A DNA stretch of 58,978 nucleotides from an uncultured Clostridia bacterium (GTDB taxonomy: Bacteria; Bacillota; Clostridia; Lachnospirales; CAG-274): positions 1 to 58,978 of the forward strand of contig CALWOZ010000011.1 in assembly GCA_944383305.1 (NCBI GenBank). The letters run 5' to 3'. The translations under genes were made by a program, and so were the position numbers. How positions within the stretch are numbered: the stretch's first letter is position 1; every line of letters begins with the position of its first letter. The notes beneath the pieces are model-generated. The model saw only the letters and a program-made list of their open reading frames with translations, did not search any database and had not been told where the DNA came from. Of the stretch, positions 43,074 to 50,325 are shown one piece after another.

Positions 43074-43793
43074 TTATAGTAAACCACCATCTAAAGTTAT
43101 TATTTGCCCTGTTAAATAAGAAGAATTATCAGAAGATAGGTAAAAAGCTAAATTAGCCACTTCTTCTGGCTTACCAAAACGCATATAAGGAATTTCTTCT
43201 ATAAAAGCTTCTTTTTCTTCGTTAGATAAAAAATTATTCATTTCTGTATCAATAGCACCACAAGATATGGCATTAACTCTTATGCCACTAGGAGCAAGCT
43301 CTTTAGCTAATGCTTTTGTAAATGAGTTTATAGCTCCCTTTGTAGCAGAATATACAACCTCACAAGATGCACCCACATTGCCCCATATAGAAGATATATT
43401 TATTATAATACCAGCTTTCTTATTTATCATATTTTGGCAAGCTATATGTGAACAATTTAAAACTCCCTCTATATTAGTTTTTATAAGGGATTGCCAAATA
43501 TCTGGAGAAATTTTATTAAAAAGTCCTATATGAGATATACCTGCATTGTTTATTAAAATATCTACAAATCCAAAGGTTTCTTCTATTTTTTTAAACATAT
43601 TTAGGGCTTGGTTATAGTCTGATATATCTCCTTGTAAAGCTAAAATATGGGGATTAATTACCTTTAATTCGTTATAAGTCTTAATTAATAAATCTTTTTT
43701 ATTTATACAATTTATAACAACTTTAAAATTATTTTTAGCAAAAATTTTTGCTATTTCCTTGCCTATACCTCTTGATGAGCCTGTAACAAACAC
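43074..43793 (-). CDS. Short-chain dehydrogenase/reductase (FabG-like)
   Basis: This SDR of about 239-243 aa has the nucleotide-binding FVTGSSRGIGKEIAKIF, NNAGISHIGLF (NNAG), NISSIWGNVGASCE with the catalytic Ser, YSATKGAI (YxxxK) and a closing SSDNSSYLTGQIITLDGG. That is the 3-oxoacyl-ACP reductase pattern. The substrate is unknown; it is not in a fatty-acid cluster. The GTG start listed here has no ribosome binding site. AGGGGGT at about 43814-43820 is 8 bases before an in-frame CTG at 43805, which would restore the usual MSKVVFVTG start. It overlaps or abuts the end of nfo. Confidence 0.9.
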   Translation of the reverse strand: MFVTGSSRGIGKEIAKIFAKNNFKVVINCINKKDLLIKTYNELKVINPHILALQGDISDYNQALNMFKKIEETFGFVDILINNAGISHIGLFNKISPDIWQSLIKTNIEGVLNCSHIACQNMINKKAGIIINISSIWGNVGASCEVVYSATKGAINSFTKALAKELAPSGIRVNAISCGAIDTEMNNFLSNEEKEAFIEEIPYMRFGKPEEVANLAFYLSSDNSSYLTGQIITLDGGLL

Positions 43794-43810
43794 TACTTTA
43801 GACAGAAAAA

Positions 43811-44662
43811 TTACCCCCTTAACATAGCAATTTCTTGCTTATATAAATTTGTTTTAGTATCTAACCAAGGTGTTTCTAATATAAAAATTTTATCTTTTAA
43901 ATATTTAGAATGAACTATGTTATAAATAGCATCAAATCCTATAAAATCTTTACCTTTTGGATTATCTTCAGTTGCTCCTATATTAGCGTGCCTATCTTTT
44001 TTAGCTCCACATTTATTTAATGAGCCGTTTATATGCACTACCTTTATTTTATCAATTCCTATTATTTTATCAAAATTATTCATTACACCATCAAAATCAT
44101 TTATAATATCATAACCACTATCGTGTAAATGACAAGTATCAAGACAAATTCCTATTTTTTCTTTTTTATAAACTTTATCTATAATAGCTTTTAACTCTTC
44201 AAAGTTTCTACCAATTTCTGAACCTTTTCCAGCCATTGTTTCTAAGCATATAAAAGGTTTAGTATCATCTGTTAAAACTTGATTAAGACCATTTGATATT
44301 CTTTCTATACCATATTCTAAAGTTTTATCTGTAAAAGAACCAGGGTGCAAAACTATATAATCTGAGCCAATGGCAGTTGTTCTATCTATTTCTTGTTTTA
44401 AAAAGTTAATAGCTAAATCATATGTATCTTCTTTATATGAGGCTAAATTTATAATATAAGGAGCGTGAACAACTATATCACTTATATTGTGTTCTTCCAT
44501 AAATTTTTTTCCTTCTTCTATTTTTAACTTTTCGATAGGTGAACGTTTAGTATTTTGAGGTGCACCTGTATATATCATAAATGTATTTGCATTGTAAGAA
44601 TGTGCCTCTTTTGCAGCATTTATAAGCCCTCCAGACATAGACACATGAGAACCAATTTTCAT
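43811..44662 (-). CDS. nfo: Endonuclease IV (AP endonuclease)
   Basis: This 283-aa TIM-barrel enzyme with three zinc ions cuts at abasic sites in base excision repair. Motifs: IGSHVSMSGGL (3-13), VVHAPYIINLAS, VLHPGSFTDK, CLETMAGKGSEIG, GICLDTCHLHDSGYDI, HINGSLNKCGAKKDRHANIG and ILETPWLD. All the His, Asp and Glu metal ligands appear present. GAAAGGAAG precedes the start. Confidence 0.96.
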   Translation of the reverse strand: MKIGSHVSMSGGLINAAKEAHSYNANTFMIYTGAPQNTKRSPIEKLKIEEGKKFMEEHNISDIVVHAPYIINLASYKEDTYDLAINFLKQEIDRTTAIGSDYIVLHPGSFTDKTLEYGIERISNGLNQVLTDDTKPFICLETMAGKGSEIGRNFEELKAIIDKVYKKEKIGICLDTCHLHDSGYDIINDFDGVMNNFDKIIGIDKIKVVHINGSLNKCGAKKDRHANIGATEDNPKGKDFIGFDAIYNIVHSKYLKDKIFILETPWLDTKTNLYKQEIAMLRG

Positions 44663-44856
44663 ATAATCTTCCTTTCTTTTGTATATTTATATTAATTATA
44701 TAAAAACTTACTTAATTTGTAAACTTTAAATTTTTTAAAATAATAATTTTTAATATTTTTTATTAAAAGCCAGTTATTTTTAATATTTTTATAAAAAATT
44801 TATTTATAATCTTTGTTTTTAAAATAAAGCTATAGATTAATTATAACATAAAAATA

Positions 44857-44885
44857 GCACTTTAAGACTTAAAATCTTAAAGTGC
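44857..44885 (-). terminator. Terminator of the 57-aa membrane protein gene
   Basis: GCACTTTAAGA (44857-44867) pairs with TCTTAAAGTGC (44875-44885). On the reverse strand it is followed by TATTTTTAT. Confidence 0.75.
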
Positions 44886-44896
44886 ATAAGAATAAA

Positions 44897-45070
44897 TTAA
44901 TCTCTTTTGCCTAAAATATAACCAAGGAACAAACCTTTTATAAAAATTAATCCTAAAAATATAGCACCTAAAATCATTAATTTTGACTTTTGATTATTTG
45001 TTATAAATGTACCTTTTGGAGAAGTAATTTCTAATTGTTTTTTAAAGGCTCTATAATGTTTTTTAGCCAT
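44897..45070 (-). CDS. Small membrane protein, 57 aa, unknown
   Basis: This reverse-strand frame starts with ATG at 45070, with the strong ribosome binding site AGGAGGT 7-8 bases upstream, and has its own terminator 12 bp past the stop. The peptide MAKKHYRAFKKQLEITSPKG is basic. It is followed by one membrane helix (about 31-50, LMILGAIFLGLIFIKGLFLGY) and the tail ILGKRD. A good ribosome binding site, codon use and a terminator support a real gene. The family is not recognised. Confidence 0.7.
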   Translation of the reverse strand: MAKKHYRAFKKQLEITSPKGTFITNNQKSKLMILGAIFLGLIFIKGLFLGYILGKRD

Positions 45071-45240
45071 AATGATGACCTCCTATCATAAAAATTTATT
45101 TTCTATATAAGATTATAACACAAAAATAATATTTTAAAAAGGAAATTTTTATAAAAAATTAAAAAAGTTAATGCAAAATATATAAAAATAGGTTATAATG
45201 TATGGTAATAAATTTATTATAAGTTAAAGGAGATGATTTT

Positions 45241-46629
45241 TTGTATACAGAAATTAAACAACTTTTTAAAGAAACACAAAAATATACTCAAGATGAAATT
45301 ACAATTTGTGGTTGGGTAAAAACTATTAGAAGTTCAAAAACTTTTGGATTTATAGAAATTAATGATGGAAGTTTTTTTAAAGGAGTTCAAGTAGTTTTTG
45401 ATAATACTTTAGCTAATTTTGATAAAGTGGAAAAATTAGGAGTTGGAGCAAGCCTTGTGGTAAAAGGGAATCTTATACAAACACCTGAAAATAAACAACC
45501 ATTTGAAATAAAAGCAACTAACATAGATATAGAGGGAGATTCTCCATCGGATTATCCTTTACAAAAGAAAAGACATACTTTTGAATATCTTAGAACAATA
45601 GCTCATTTAAGACCTCGAACAAATACTTTTTCTGCTGTATTTAGAGTTCGTTCTTTAATAGCTTATTCTATACACAAATTTTTTAATGAAAGAAACTTTG
45701 TTTATGTTCACACTCCACTTATAACTGGTAGCGACTGTGAAGGTGCTGGTGAAATGTTTAGGGTTACTACTTTTGATATGAACAATATACCAAAAACAGA
45801 AGATGGAGATGTAGACTATAGTAAAGATTTCTTTGGTAAAGAGGCAAATCTTACAGTTAGTGGGCAGTTATCTGCCGAAGCATATGCTATGGCGTTTAAA
45901 AATGTTTATACATTTGGACCAACATTTAGAGCAGAAAACTCTAATACTCCACGTCACGCAGCAGAATTTTGGATGATAGAGCCTGAAATAGCCTTCGCAG
46001 ATTTAAACGATGATATGGAACTTGCAGAAGATTTATTAAAATATATAATAAACTATGTTTTAGAAAATGCTCCTGAAGAAATTAAATTCTTTAATGATTT
46101 TGTTGATAAAACTCTTATTGATAGATTACAAAATATTGTAGAAAATGACTTTGGTAAAATTAGCTATACAGAGGCTATTGAAATACTTAAAAAAGCCGAT
46201 GTTAGCTTTGAATATCCAGTAGAGTGGGGAATAGACTTACAAACAGAACACGAAAGATATTTAACTGACAAAGTATTTAAAAAACCAGTTTTTGTTACAG
46301 ACTATCCTAAAGATATAAAAGCATTTTATATGAGATTAAATGAGGATAATAAAACTGTTTCTGCTATGGACTTATTAGTACCTGGCGTTGGAGAGCTTAT
46401 AGGTGGGTCTCAAAGAGAAGAACGTCTTGACATACTTACACAAAGAATAGAAGAATTGGGACTTAAAGAAGAAGACTATTGGTGGTATTTAGAGCTTAGA
46501 AAATTTGGAGGAACAAAACATTCAGGCTTTGGTCTTGGATTTGAAAGATGTGTAATGTATTTAACTGGTATGTCTAACATTAGAGATGTAATTCCATTCC
46601 CACGAACTGCCAAAAATGCCGAATTTTAA
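45241..46629 (+). CDS. asnS: Asparagine--tRNA ligase
   Basis: This 462-aa class IIb synthetase has an N-terminal OB-fold anticodon-binding domain ([23 protein letters not shown]). The catalytic domain has motif 1 near [27 protein letters not shown], motif 2 [21 protein letters not shown], and motif 3 [13 protein letters not shown]. The start is TTG at 45241, 9 bases after AAAGGAGATG, and no ATG is suitable. No T-box leader is visible upstream. Confidence 0.97.
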   Translation: MYTEIKQLFKETQKYTQDEITICGWVKTIRSSKTFGFIEINDGSFFKGVQVVFDNTLANFDKVEKLGVGASLVVKGNLIQTPENKQPFEIKATNIDIEGDSPSDYPLQKKRHTFEYLRTIAHLRPRTNTFSAVFRVRSLIAYSIHKFFNERNFVYVHTPLITGSDCEGAGEMFRVTTFDMNNIPKTEDGDVDYSKDFFGKEANLTVSGQLSAEAYAMAFKNVYTFGPTFRAENSNTPRHAAEFWMIEPEIAFADLNDDMELAEDLLKYIINYVLENAPEEIKFFNDFVDKTLIDRLQNIVENDFGKISYTEAIEILKKADVSFEYPVEWGIDLQTEHERYLTDKVFKKPVFVTDYPKDIKAFYMRLNEDNKTVSAMDLLVPGVGELIGGSQREERLDILTQRIEELGLKEEDYWWYLELRKFGGTKHSGFGLGFERCVMYLTGMSNIRDVIPFPRTAKNAEF

Positions 46630-46655
46630 TATAAAAATATAAAGGAGCTAATTAT

Positions 46656-47186
46656 ATGAAAAAACCTTATGAAATAATTGATAGTCAAGTAGCTTTTAAA
46701 GGAAAAGTAATAGATGTTAAATTAGATACTATATCATTGCCAGATGGTAATACGGCTAAAAGAGAGGTAGTATTAAGAGGCGATGCTACTGCGGTGGTTC
46801 CAATAGATAAAGATGGCAATGTAGTATTAGTAGAACAATATAGGCACCCAGCACTTAGTATGGCTTTAGAAATACCAGCTGGTATGTTAGAAGAAGGTGA
46901 AGATCCTAAGAAATGCGCCATAAGAGAACTTGAAGAAGAAACTTCCTTAATAGCTAAAAGTATTACTCATATGACTACAATGTATCCTGCTATTGGTATT
47001 TGTACAGAAAAAATACACATATATTTAGCTAAAGATTTAGAACAAGGAAATTTTAATTTTGATGATGATGAATTTATAGAAGTTAAAAAAATACCTTTAG
47101 AAGAAGCAATTAATATGATATATACAGGTCAAATAATAGACTCCAAAACCATAGTAGGACTTTTAGCTTGTAAAAAATATTTATAA
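46656..47186 (+). CDS. Nudix hydrolase, ADP-ribose pyrophosphatase type
   Basis: This 176-aa protein carries the Nudix box GMLEEGEDPKKCAIRELEEET, which fits GX5EX7REUXEE. A leading strand KREVVLRGDATAVVPIDKDGNVVLVEQYRHP is typical of ADP-ribose pyrophosphatases (NudF/YqkG). It begins 26 bp after asnS with AAAGGAG and is probably cotranscribed. Confidence 0.92.
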   Translation: MKKPYEIIDSQVAFKGKVIDVKLDTISLPDGNTAKREVVLRGDATAVVPIDKDGNVVLVEQYRHPALSMALEIPAGMLEEGEDPKKCAIRELEEETSLIAKSITHMTTMYPAIGICTEKIHIYLAKDLEQGNFNFDDDEFIEVKKIPLEEAINMIYTGQIIDSKTIVGLLACKKYL

Positions 47187-47200
47187 TAAGGAGAAAGTAT

Positions 47201-47791
47201 ATGAGTTTATTTTTAGGTCCAATACATTATTGGCTATATAATAAAATAACATTGCAAAATAAAATAGTAAATACTATTATTAAAGAACTTAATTTAGAAA
47301 ATATTGAAAGTGAACTTTGTAAAAATTATGGACTTATAGAAGAAAAGCCTTTAGAGCAAATAATTAATACAGAGAACATTCACGGTTGGTTACAAGAAAA
47401 AGTTGATATTGTAGAAAATAGACTTGCATATGTTGTAAAACTAGCTTTAGAGAAAAATCAAGATAACTTAAATAAAATTGAAAAAATATTCTTTGATTTT
47501 GGAGCTAGTATAAAAATAGAGGGAAATAAAGATGATGCAAGTATAGTTTTTAAGACTATTGAAGATAGTATTTTAGACGGTATGCCTTGTGATAGAACAA
47601 AAAAAGTTATAGAAAAAAATGAAAACATAGTGTCGTGGACAAAAAATATTTGTGTCCACGAAAAATATTGGAATAGTTTAAATATTGATATTAATATATA
47701 TTATAAACTTATTAACCAATTTATTTTAGGTGTTTTATCTAATACTAAACTTACCTTTGAACAAGATGATGAACTAAACCTTATAAAGTAA
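47201..47791 (+). CDS. Conserved unknown protein, 196 aa
   Basis: This is a soluble, helix-rich protein starting MSLFLGPIHYWLYNKI. Distinctive positions are IHGWLQEKVDIVENRLAYVV, DSILDGMPCDRTKKVIEKN, and WTKNICVHEKYW, with His, Cys, Asp and Trp in a pattern suggesting a metal or heme site. I do not recognise the family with confidence. AAGGAG lies 9 bp upstream, and it follows the Nudix gene by 14 bp. An AACCTTATAAAG inverted repeat (47777-47803) spans its stop codon and may end the transcript. Confidence 0.7.
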   Translation: MSLFLGPIHYWLYNKITLQNKIVNTIIKELNLENIESELCKNYGLIEEKPLEQIINTENIHGWLQEKVDIVENRLAYVVKLALEKNQDNLNKIEKIFFDFGASIKIEGNKDDASIVFKTIEDSILDGMPCDRTKKVIEKNENIVSWTKNICVHEKYWNSLNIDINIYYKLINQFILGVLSNTKLTFEQDDELNLIK

Positions 47792-47804
47792 CTTTATAAG
47801 GTTA

Positions 47805-48103
47805 GGAGATGCTAGTACTGTTTATAATTAGTATTAGTAATTATTGAAAATAAAATATATAACACAAATATAAATAATTATGATACAACTAAATTTATAC
47901 TCCACTAGACAATTACTTCTATACTATGGTTTATTTTAGTTATATACAATAAGTATATAAAAAATAAATATAATTTTAATATATTTTTAAATAAATAAAA
48001 ATTAAATAGATTTAAGTATATAGGAGTTTTTATATGTTTAGTTGTTGCAATAACTACACATTATATTAATTGGTAATTGAATTTAAAAATTTAGAATTAT
48101 TAA
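47805..48103. other. Intergenic stretch with no supported gene
   Basis: About 300 AT-rich bases. An ATG at 48034 has TAGGAG upstream but opens only 11 codons before a stop; it may be the dead start of the pseudogene that follows. No RNA gene or operator is recognised. Confidence 0.45.
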
Positions 48104-48375
48104 AATTTATATTTCAATATATATTATTTCTTTGAAGTATTTTTAATCTCTTTAATTATTATTTTTGCGCAAAAAGCTTTTGAAATATGGTTTAAAAACG
48201 ATAAAATACCTTATTGTGCCATAATATTAGGTCTTACTTGTGGAGTTTCACATATATTTACTAAAAATAGATTATTATGTATTTTTGCTGGATTTTTATA
48301 TGGCATTGTATAATCATAGTTGGAAAAGACTATATAAAAACATTTTCTATTATATGTTTAATGTTTATGATATGA
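48104..48375 (+). pseudogene. Frameshifted remnant of a polytopic membrane protein (CPBP-like)
   Basis: One frame reads FFEVFLISLIIIFAQKAF, WFKNDKIPYCAIILGLTCG, and LLCIFAGFLYGIV, then stops at 48311. Two bases over, the sequence continues IIVGKDYIKTFSIICLMFMI to a stop at 48373-48375. The joined peptide resembles the C-terminal part of CPBP-type membrane proteins (GLxxGLxHI...GfxYGixyxxxG). No intact N-terminal half is seen upstream. Confidence 0.5.
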
Positions 48376-48400
48376 TATAGTAAAAAAATATATGAAAAAC

Positions 48401-48641
48401 TCATATCTTTTGAGGCTGTAGACTTTGTATACAGCCTTTCAAAAAGATGAAAATTCATCTTTTCAAGATTGAAGCAAAGTAAAATTCTCTCACAAGGGCT
48501 AAGCCCCTAAAAATCTAGTTTTTTACACAATCTGAGGTAAAGCCTCGTCTTGTGATTAAAATTTTTAAATGCGTTTTATTAAAAATGTAAAACTAATATA
48601 AAGACTAATATTTATTTTGTCTACAATCTGAAAAGATATGA
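48401..48641. repeat. MITE-like element with 23-bp terminal inverted repeats
   Basis: 48401-48423 and 48619-48641 are inverted copies with three mismatches in 23 (TCATATCTTTT core plus TGTAGAC). Weaker similarity extends about 15 bases outward. Between them are further hairpins: GGCTGT...ACAGCC, AAAAGATGA...TCATCTTTT, GGGCTAAGCCC, and a terminator-like hairpin at the right edge (AAAGATATGA...TCATATCTTT). No coding capacity. It may be a non-autonomous mobile element or a structured RNA; copies elsewhere in the genome would decide. Confidence 0.5.
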
Positions 48642-48732
48642 TAAATTCATATCTTTTTTTGTTCTCTCAATTAAGCTAGTAAAAATATTTGTTTATTTTG
48701 ATGCTAAAGTATTAAAAAACTAATTTATTTTA

Positions 48733-48748
48733 TGTGATTTATATCACA
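48733..48748. promoter_or_regulatory. Crp/Fnr-type operator upstream of the ferredoxin gene
   Basis: TGTGATTTATATCACA is a perfect 5-6-5 palindrome of the TGTGA-N6-TCACA class. Its centre is about 41.5 bp before the start expected from TATAAT at 48770-48775, the standard class II activation position. The promoter has no -35 consensus, which fits dependence on an activator. A Crp/Fnr gene is encoded 840 bp away. Confidence 0.75.
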
Positions 48749-48769
48749 GAAAATAAATAAATTAACCTT

Positions 48770-48775
48770 TATAAT
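48770..48775 (+). promoter_or_regulatory. -10 box of the ferredoxin promoter
   Basis: TATAAT at 48770-48775; 17 bp upstream stands CAGAAA, which is not a -35 box. Transcription would begin near 48782, giving a 25-nt leader with AAAGGAGA. Confidence 0.55.
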
Positions 48776-48806
48776 ATAACAAAAGCATTATTTAAAGGAG
48801 ATTTTT

Positions 48807-49004
48807 ATGATAAGGAAAAAGGCTAGAGTATTAAAAGATGAATGTGTTGCTTGTGGATGTTGTGAAAAGGTTTGCCCTCGAGATGCAATATCTATAAAAA
48901 AGGGAATGTATTCACAGGTTAATGAAGACTTATGTGTCGGATGTAAAAAGTGTATAGCAGTTTGTCCAGCAGATGTAATAATGTTAATAGAGTTGGAGGT
49001 TTAA
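48807..49004 (+). CDS. 2[4Fe-4S] ferredoxin
   Basis: This 65-aa protein has two cluster-binding motifs, CVACGCCEKVCPRDA and CVGCKKCIAVCPADV (CxxCxxCxxxCP), so it carries two 4Fe-4S clusters. It is slightly longer at both ends than the classic 55-residue clostridial ferredoxin. It starts behind AAAGGAG, next to a Crp/Fnr-type site, and is followed 2 bp later by a membrane 4Fe-4S protein, so the pair may move electrons to the membrane. Confidence 0.93.
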   Translation: MIRKKARVLKDECVACGCCEKVCPRDAISIKKGMYSQVNEDLCVGCKKCIAVCPADVIMLIELEV

Positions 49005-49006
49005 AA

Positions 49007-49582
49007 ATGAAAAAGTCAAAAAATTGGTATGATTATCTTTGGATTGTTTCTTTTATATATTTAGTTTTAGGATTTTTTAATATACTATTTGCGTGGTTTG
49101 GACTTTTATGTTTTTTTATTCCGTTGTTAATGGCTATATTTGGAAGGGACAAAAAATATTGTAATAAATATTGTGGAAGGGGACAATTATTTGAAGTTTT
49201 GGGTAGAAAGTTAAAGCTTTCAAGAAATAAACCAGTACCTAAATTTTTACGTAAAAAATGGTTTAGATATGGATTTTTAATATTTTTTATTATAATGTTT
49301 TTAAATATGCTATTTACAACTTATTTAGTATTTGATGGGGCAAAAGATTTAAAGCAAATTGTAACTATACTTTGGAGTATAAATTTACCGTGGAATTGGG
49401 CTTATTCTTCTAATATTAATCCGTGGATAGCACAATTTGCCTTTGGATTTTATAGTGTTATGTTGACCTCAACTATATTAGGTGTTATTACAATGATATT
49501 ATTTAAACCACGTTCTTGGTGTGTATACTGCCCAATGGGAACTATGACACAGCTTGTTTGTAAAGTTAAATATAAAGAATAA
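49007..49582 (+). CDS. NapH/NosR-like membrane 4Fe-4S protein
   Basis: The protein has 191 aa from ATG 49007 (TTGGAGG upstream). It has four membrane helices (about 12-30, 32-48, 90-110, 150-172). Two Cys motifs face the membrane surface: CNKYCGRGQLFEVLG and, near the C-terminus, CVYCPMGTMTQLVC. This is the polytopic core of the NapH/NosR/RdxA group but shorter, and without the soluble ferredoxin domain, which is supplied by the gene just upstream. It probably passes electrons between the ferredoxin and a membrane or extracytoplasmic partner; the partner is not known. Confidence 0.8.
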   Translation: MKKSKNWYDYLWIVSFIYLVLGFFNILFAWFGLLCFFIPLLMAIFGRDKKYCNKYCGRGQLFEVLGRKLKLSRNKPVPKFLRKKWFRYGFLIFFIIMFLNMLFTTYLVFDGAKDLKQIVTILWSINLPWNWAYSSNINPWIAQFAFGFYSVMLTSTILGVITMILFKPRSWCVYCPMGTMTQLVCKVKYKE

Positions 49583-49585
49583 AAT

Positions 49586-50260
49586 TTAAAGCAAGGATTT
49601 TAATTTATTTTTATTTATAACCTCTATGCTACCCCTAGATAGCTTAATTATCTCTTCTTGTTCAAAATATTTTAACATACGAGATACAACTTCTCTAGCG
49701 CCACCTATATATTTACCTATTTGTTCGTGTGTAATTTTTATAGTGTTGCTATTTAATTTTGATACTTCATCTAATAAAAATATTGCAAGTCTAGTATCAA
49801 ACTTCATAAATAGTATTTGCTCTATAGTCCACATTACATTTGAAAACTTGTCAACAGCTGTTTTTAATGCAAAGTTTTCTATATAAATATTTTTATTTAT
49901 TAACTCAGAAAATATATAAGAATTAACAAGAAGAATTTCTGTATTTTTTTGAGCATCTATATACACATCAAATGTAATATTTTTTAATACACAAGATGAC
50001 GATAATATACATATATCATCATTTAAAAGGCGATATAATGTAACTTCTTTACCTTCATTTGATAAAATATAAGTCCTTAACTCACCTTTTTTTATTAATA
50101 TAACACCTAAACATTCTTTGTTAGGGCTATATATAGTTTCACCTTTTTTATATTTAACAGTTGTAGTATTTTGGATAATTTTATCTTGAGTTTCTTTATC
50201 TATTTTTGACCAAAAAGAAAATGTATTTTTTAAATAACTAATGTTATCATTACTTAACAT
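49586..50260 (-). CDS. Crp/Fnr-family transcriptional regulator
   Basis: The protein has 224 aa from ATG 50260, six bases after GAGGT; the ATG at 50266 directly abuts it. An N-terminal cyclic-nucleotide-binding-like fold (YKKGETIYSPNKECLGVILIKKGELRTYILSNEGKEVTLYRL) includes Cys in DICILSSSCVL. The C-terminal winged helix has ITHEQIGKYIGGAREVVSRMLKYFEQEEII. The recognition helix carries Arg-Glu-x-x-x-Arg as in CRP, which reads TGTGA. A perfect TGTGA-N6-TCACA site lies before the ferredoxin gene. The convergent gene ends 3 bp away. The effector is unknown. Confidence 0.9.
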   Translation of the reverse strand: MLSNDNISYLKNTFSFWSKIDKETQDKIIQNTTTVKYKKGETIYSPNKECLGVILIKKGELRTYILSNEGKEVTLYRLLNDDICILSSSCVLKNITFDVYIDAQKNTEILLVNSYIFSELINKNIYIENFALKTAVDKFSNVMWTIEQILFMKFDTRLAIFLLDEVSKLNSNTIKITHEQIGKYIGGAREVVSRMLKYFEQEEIIKLSRGSIEVINKNKLKSLL

Positions 50261-50325
50261 AAACATACCTCAAAAATTATTAATATTTATAATAAAAATT
50301 TTAACATAAAAAGGAGATGTATACA

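Noticed and set aside
44700-45240. Possible T-box leader before asnS
   Set aside because: No T-box consensus (TGGNACCGCG-like) or specifier stem is seen, and the upstream half is occupied by the reverse-strand 57-aa gene.
48470-48560. Possible tRNA or small stable RNA in the CACAAGGGCTAAGCCCC region
   Set aside because: No cloverleaf, no TTCGA arm and no acceptor stem can be folded; it is inside the inverted-repeat element.
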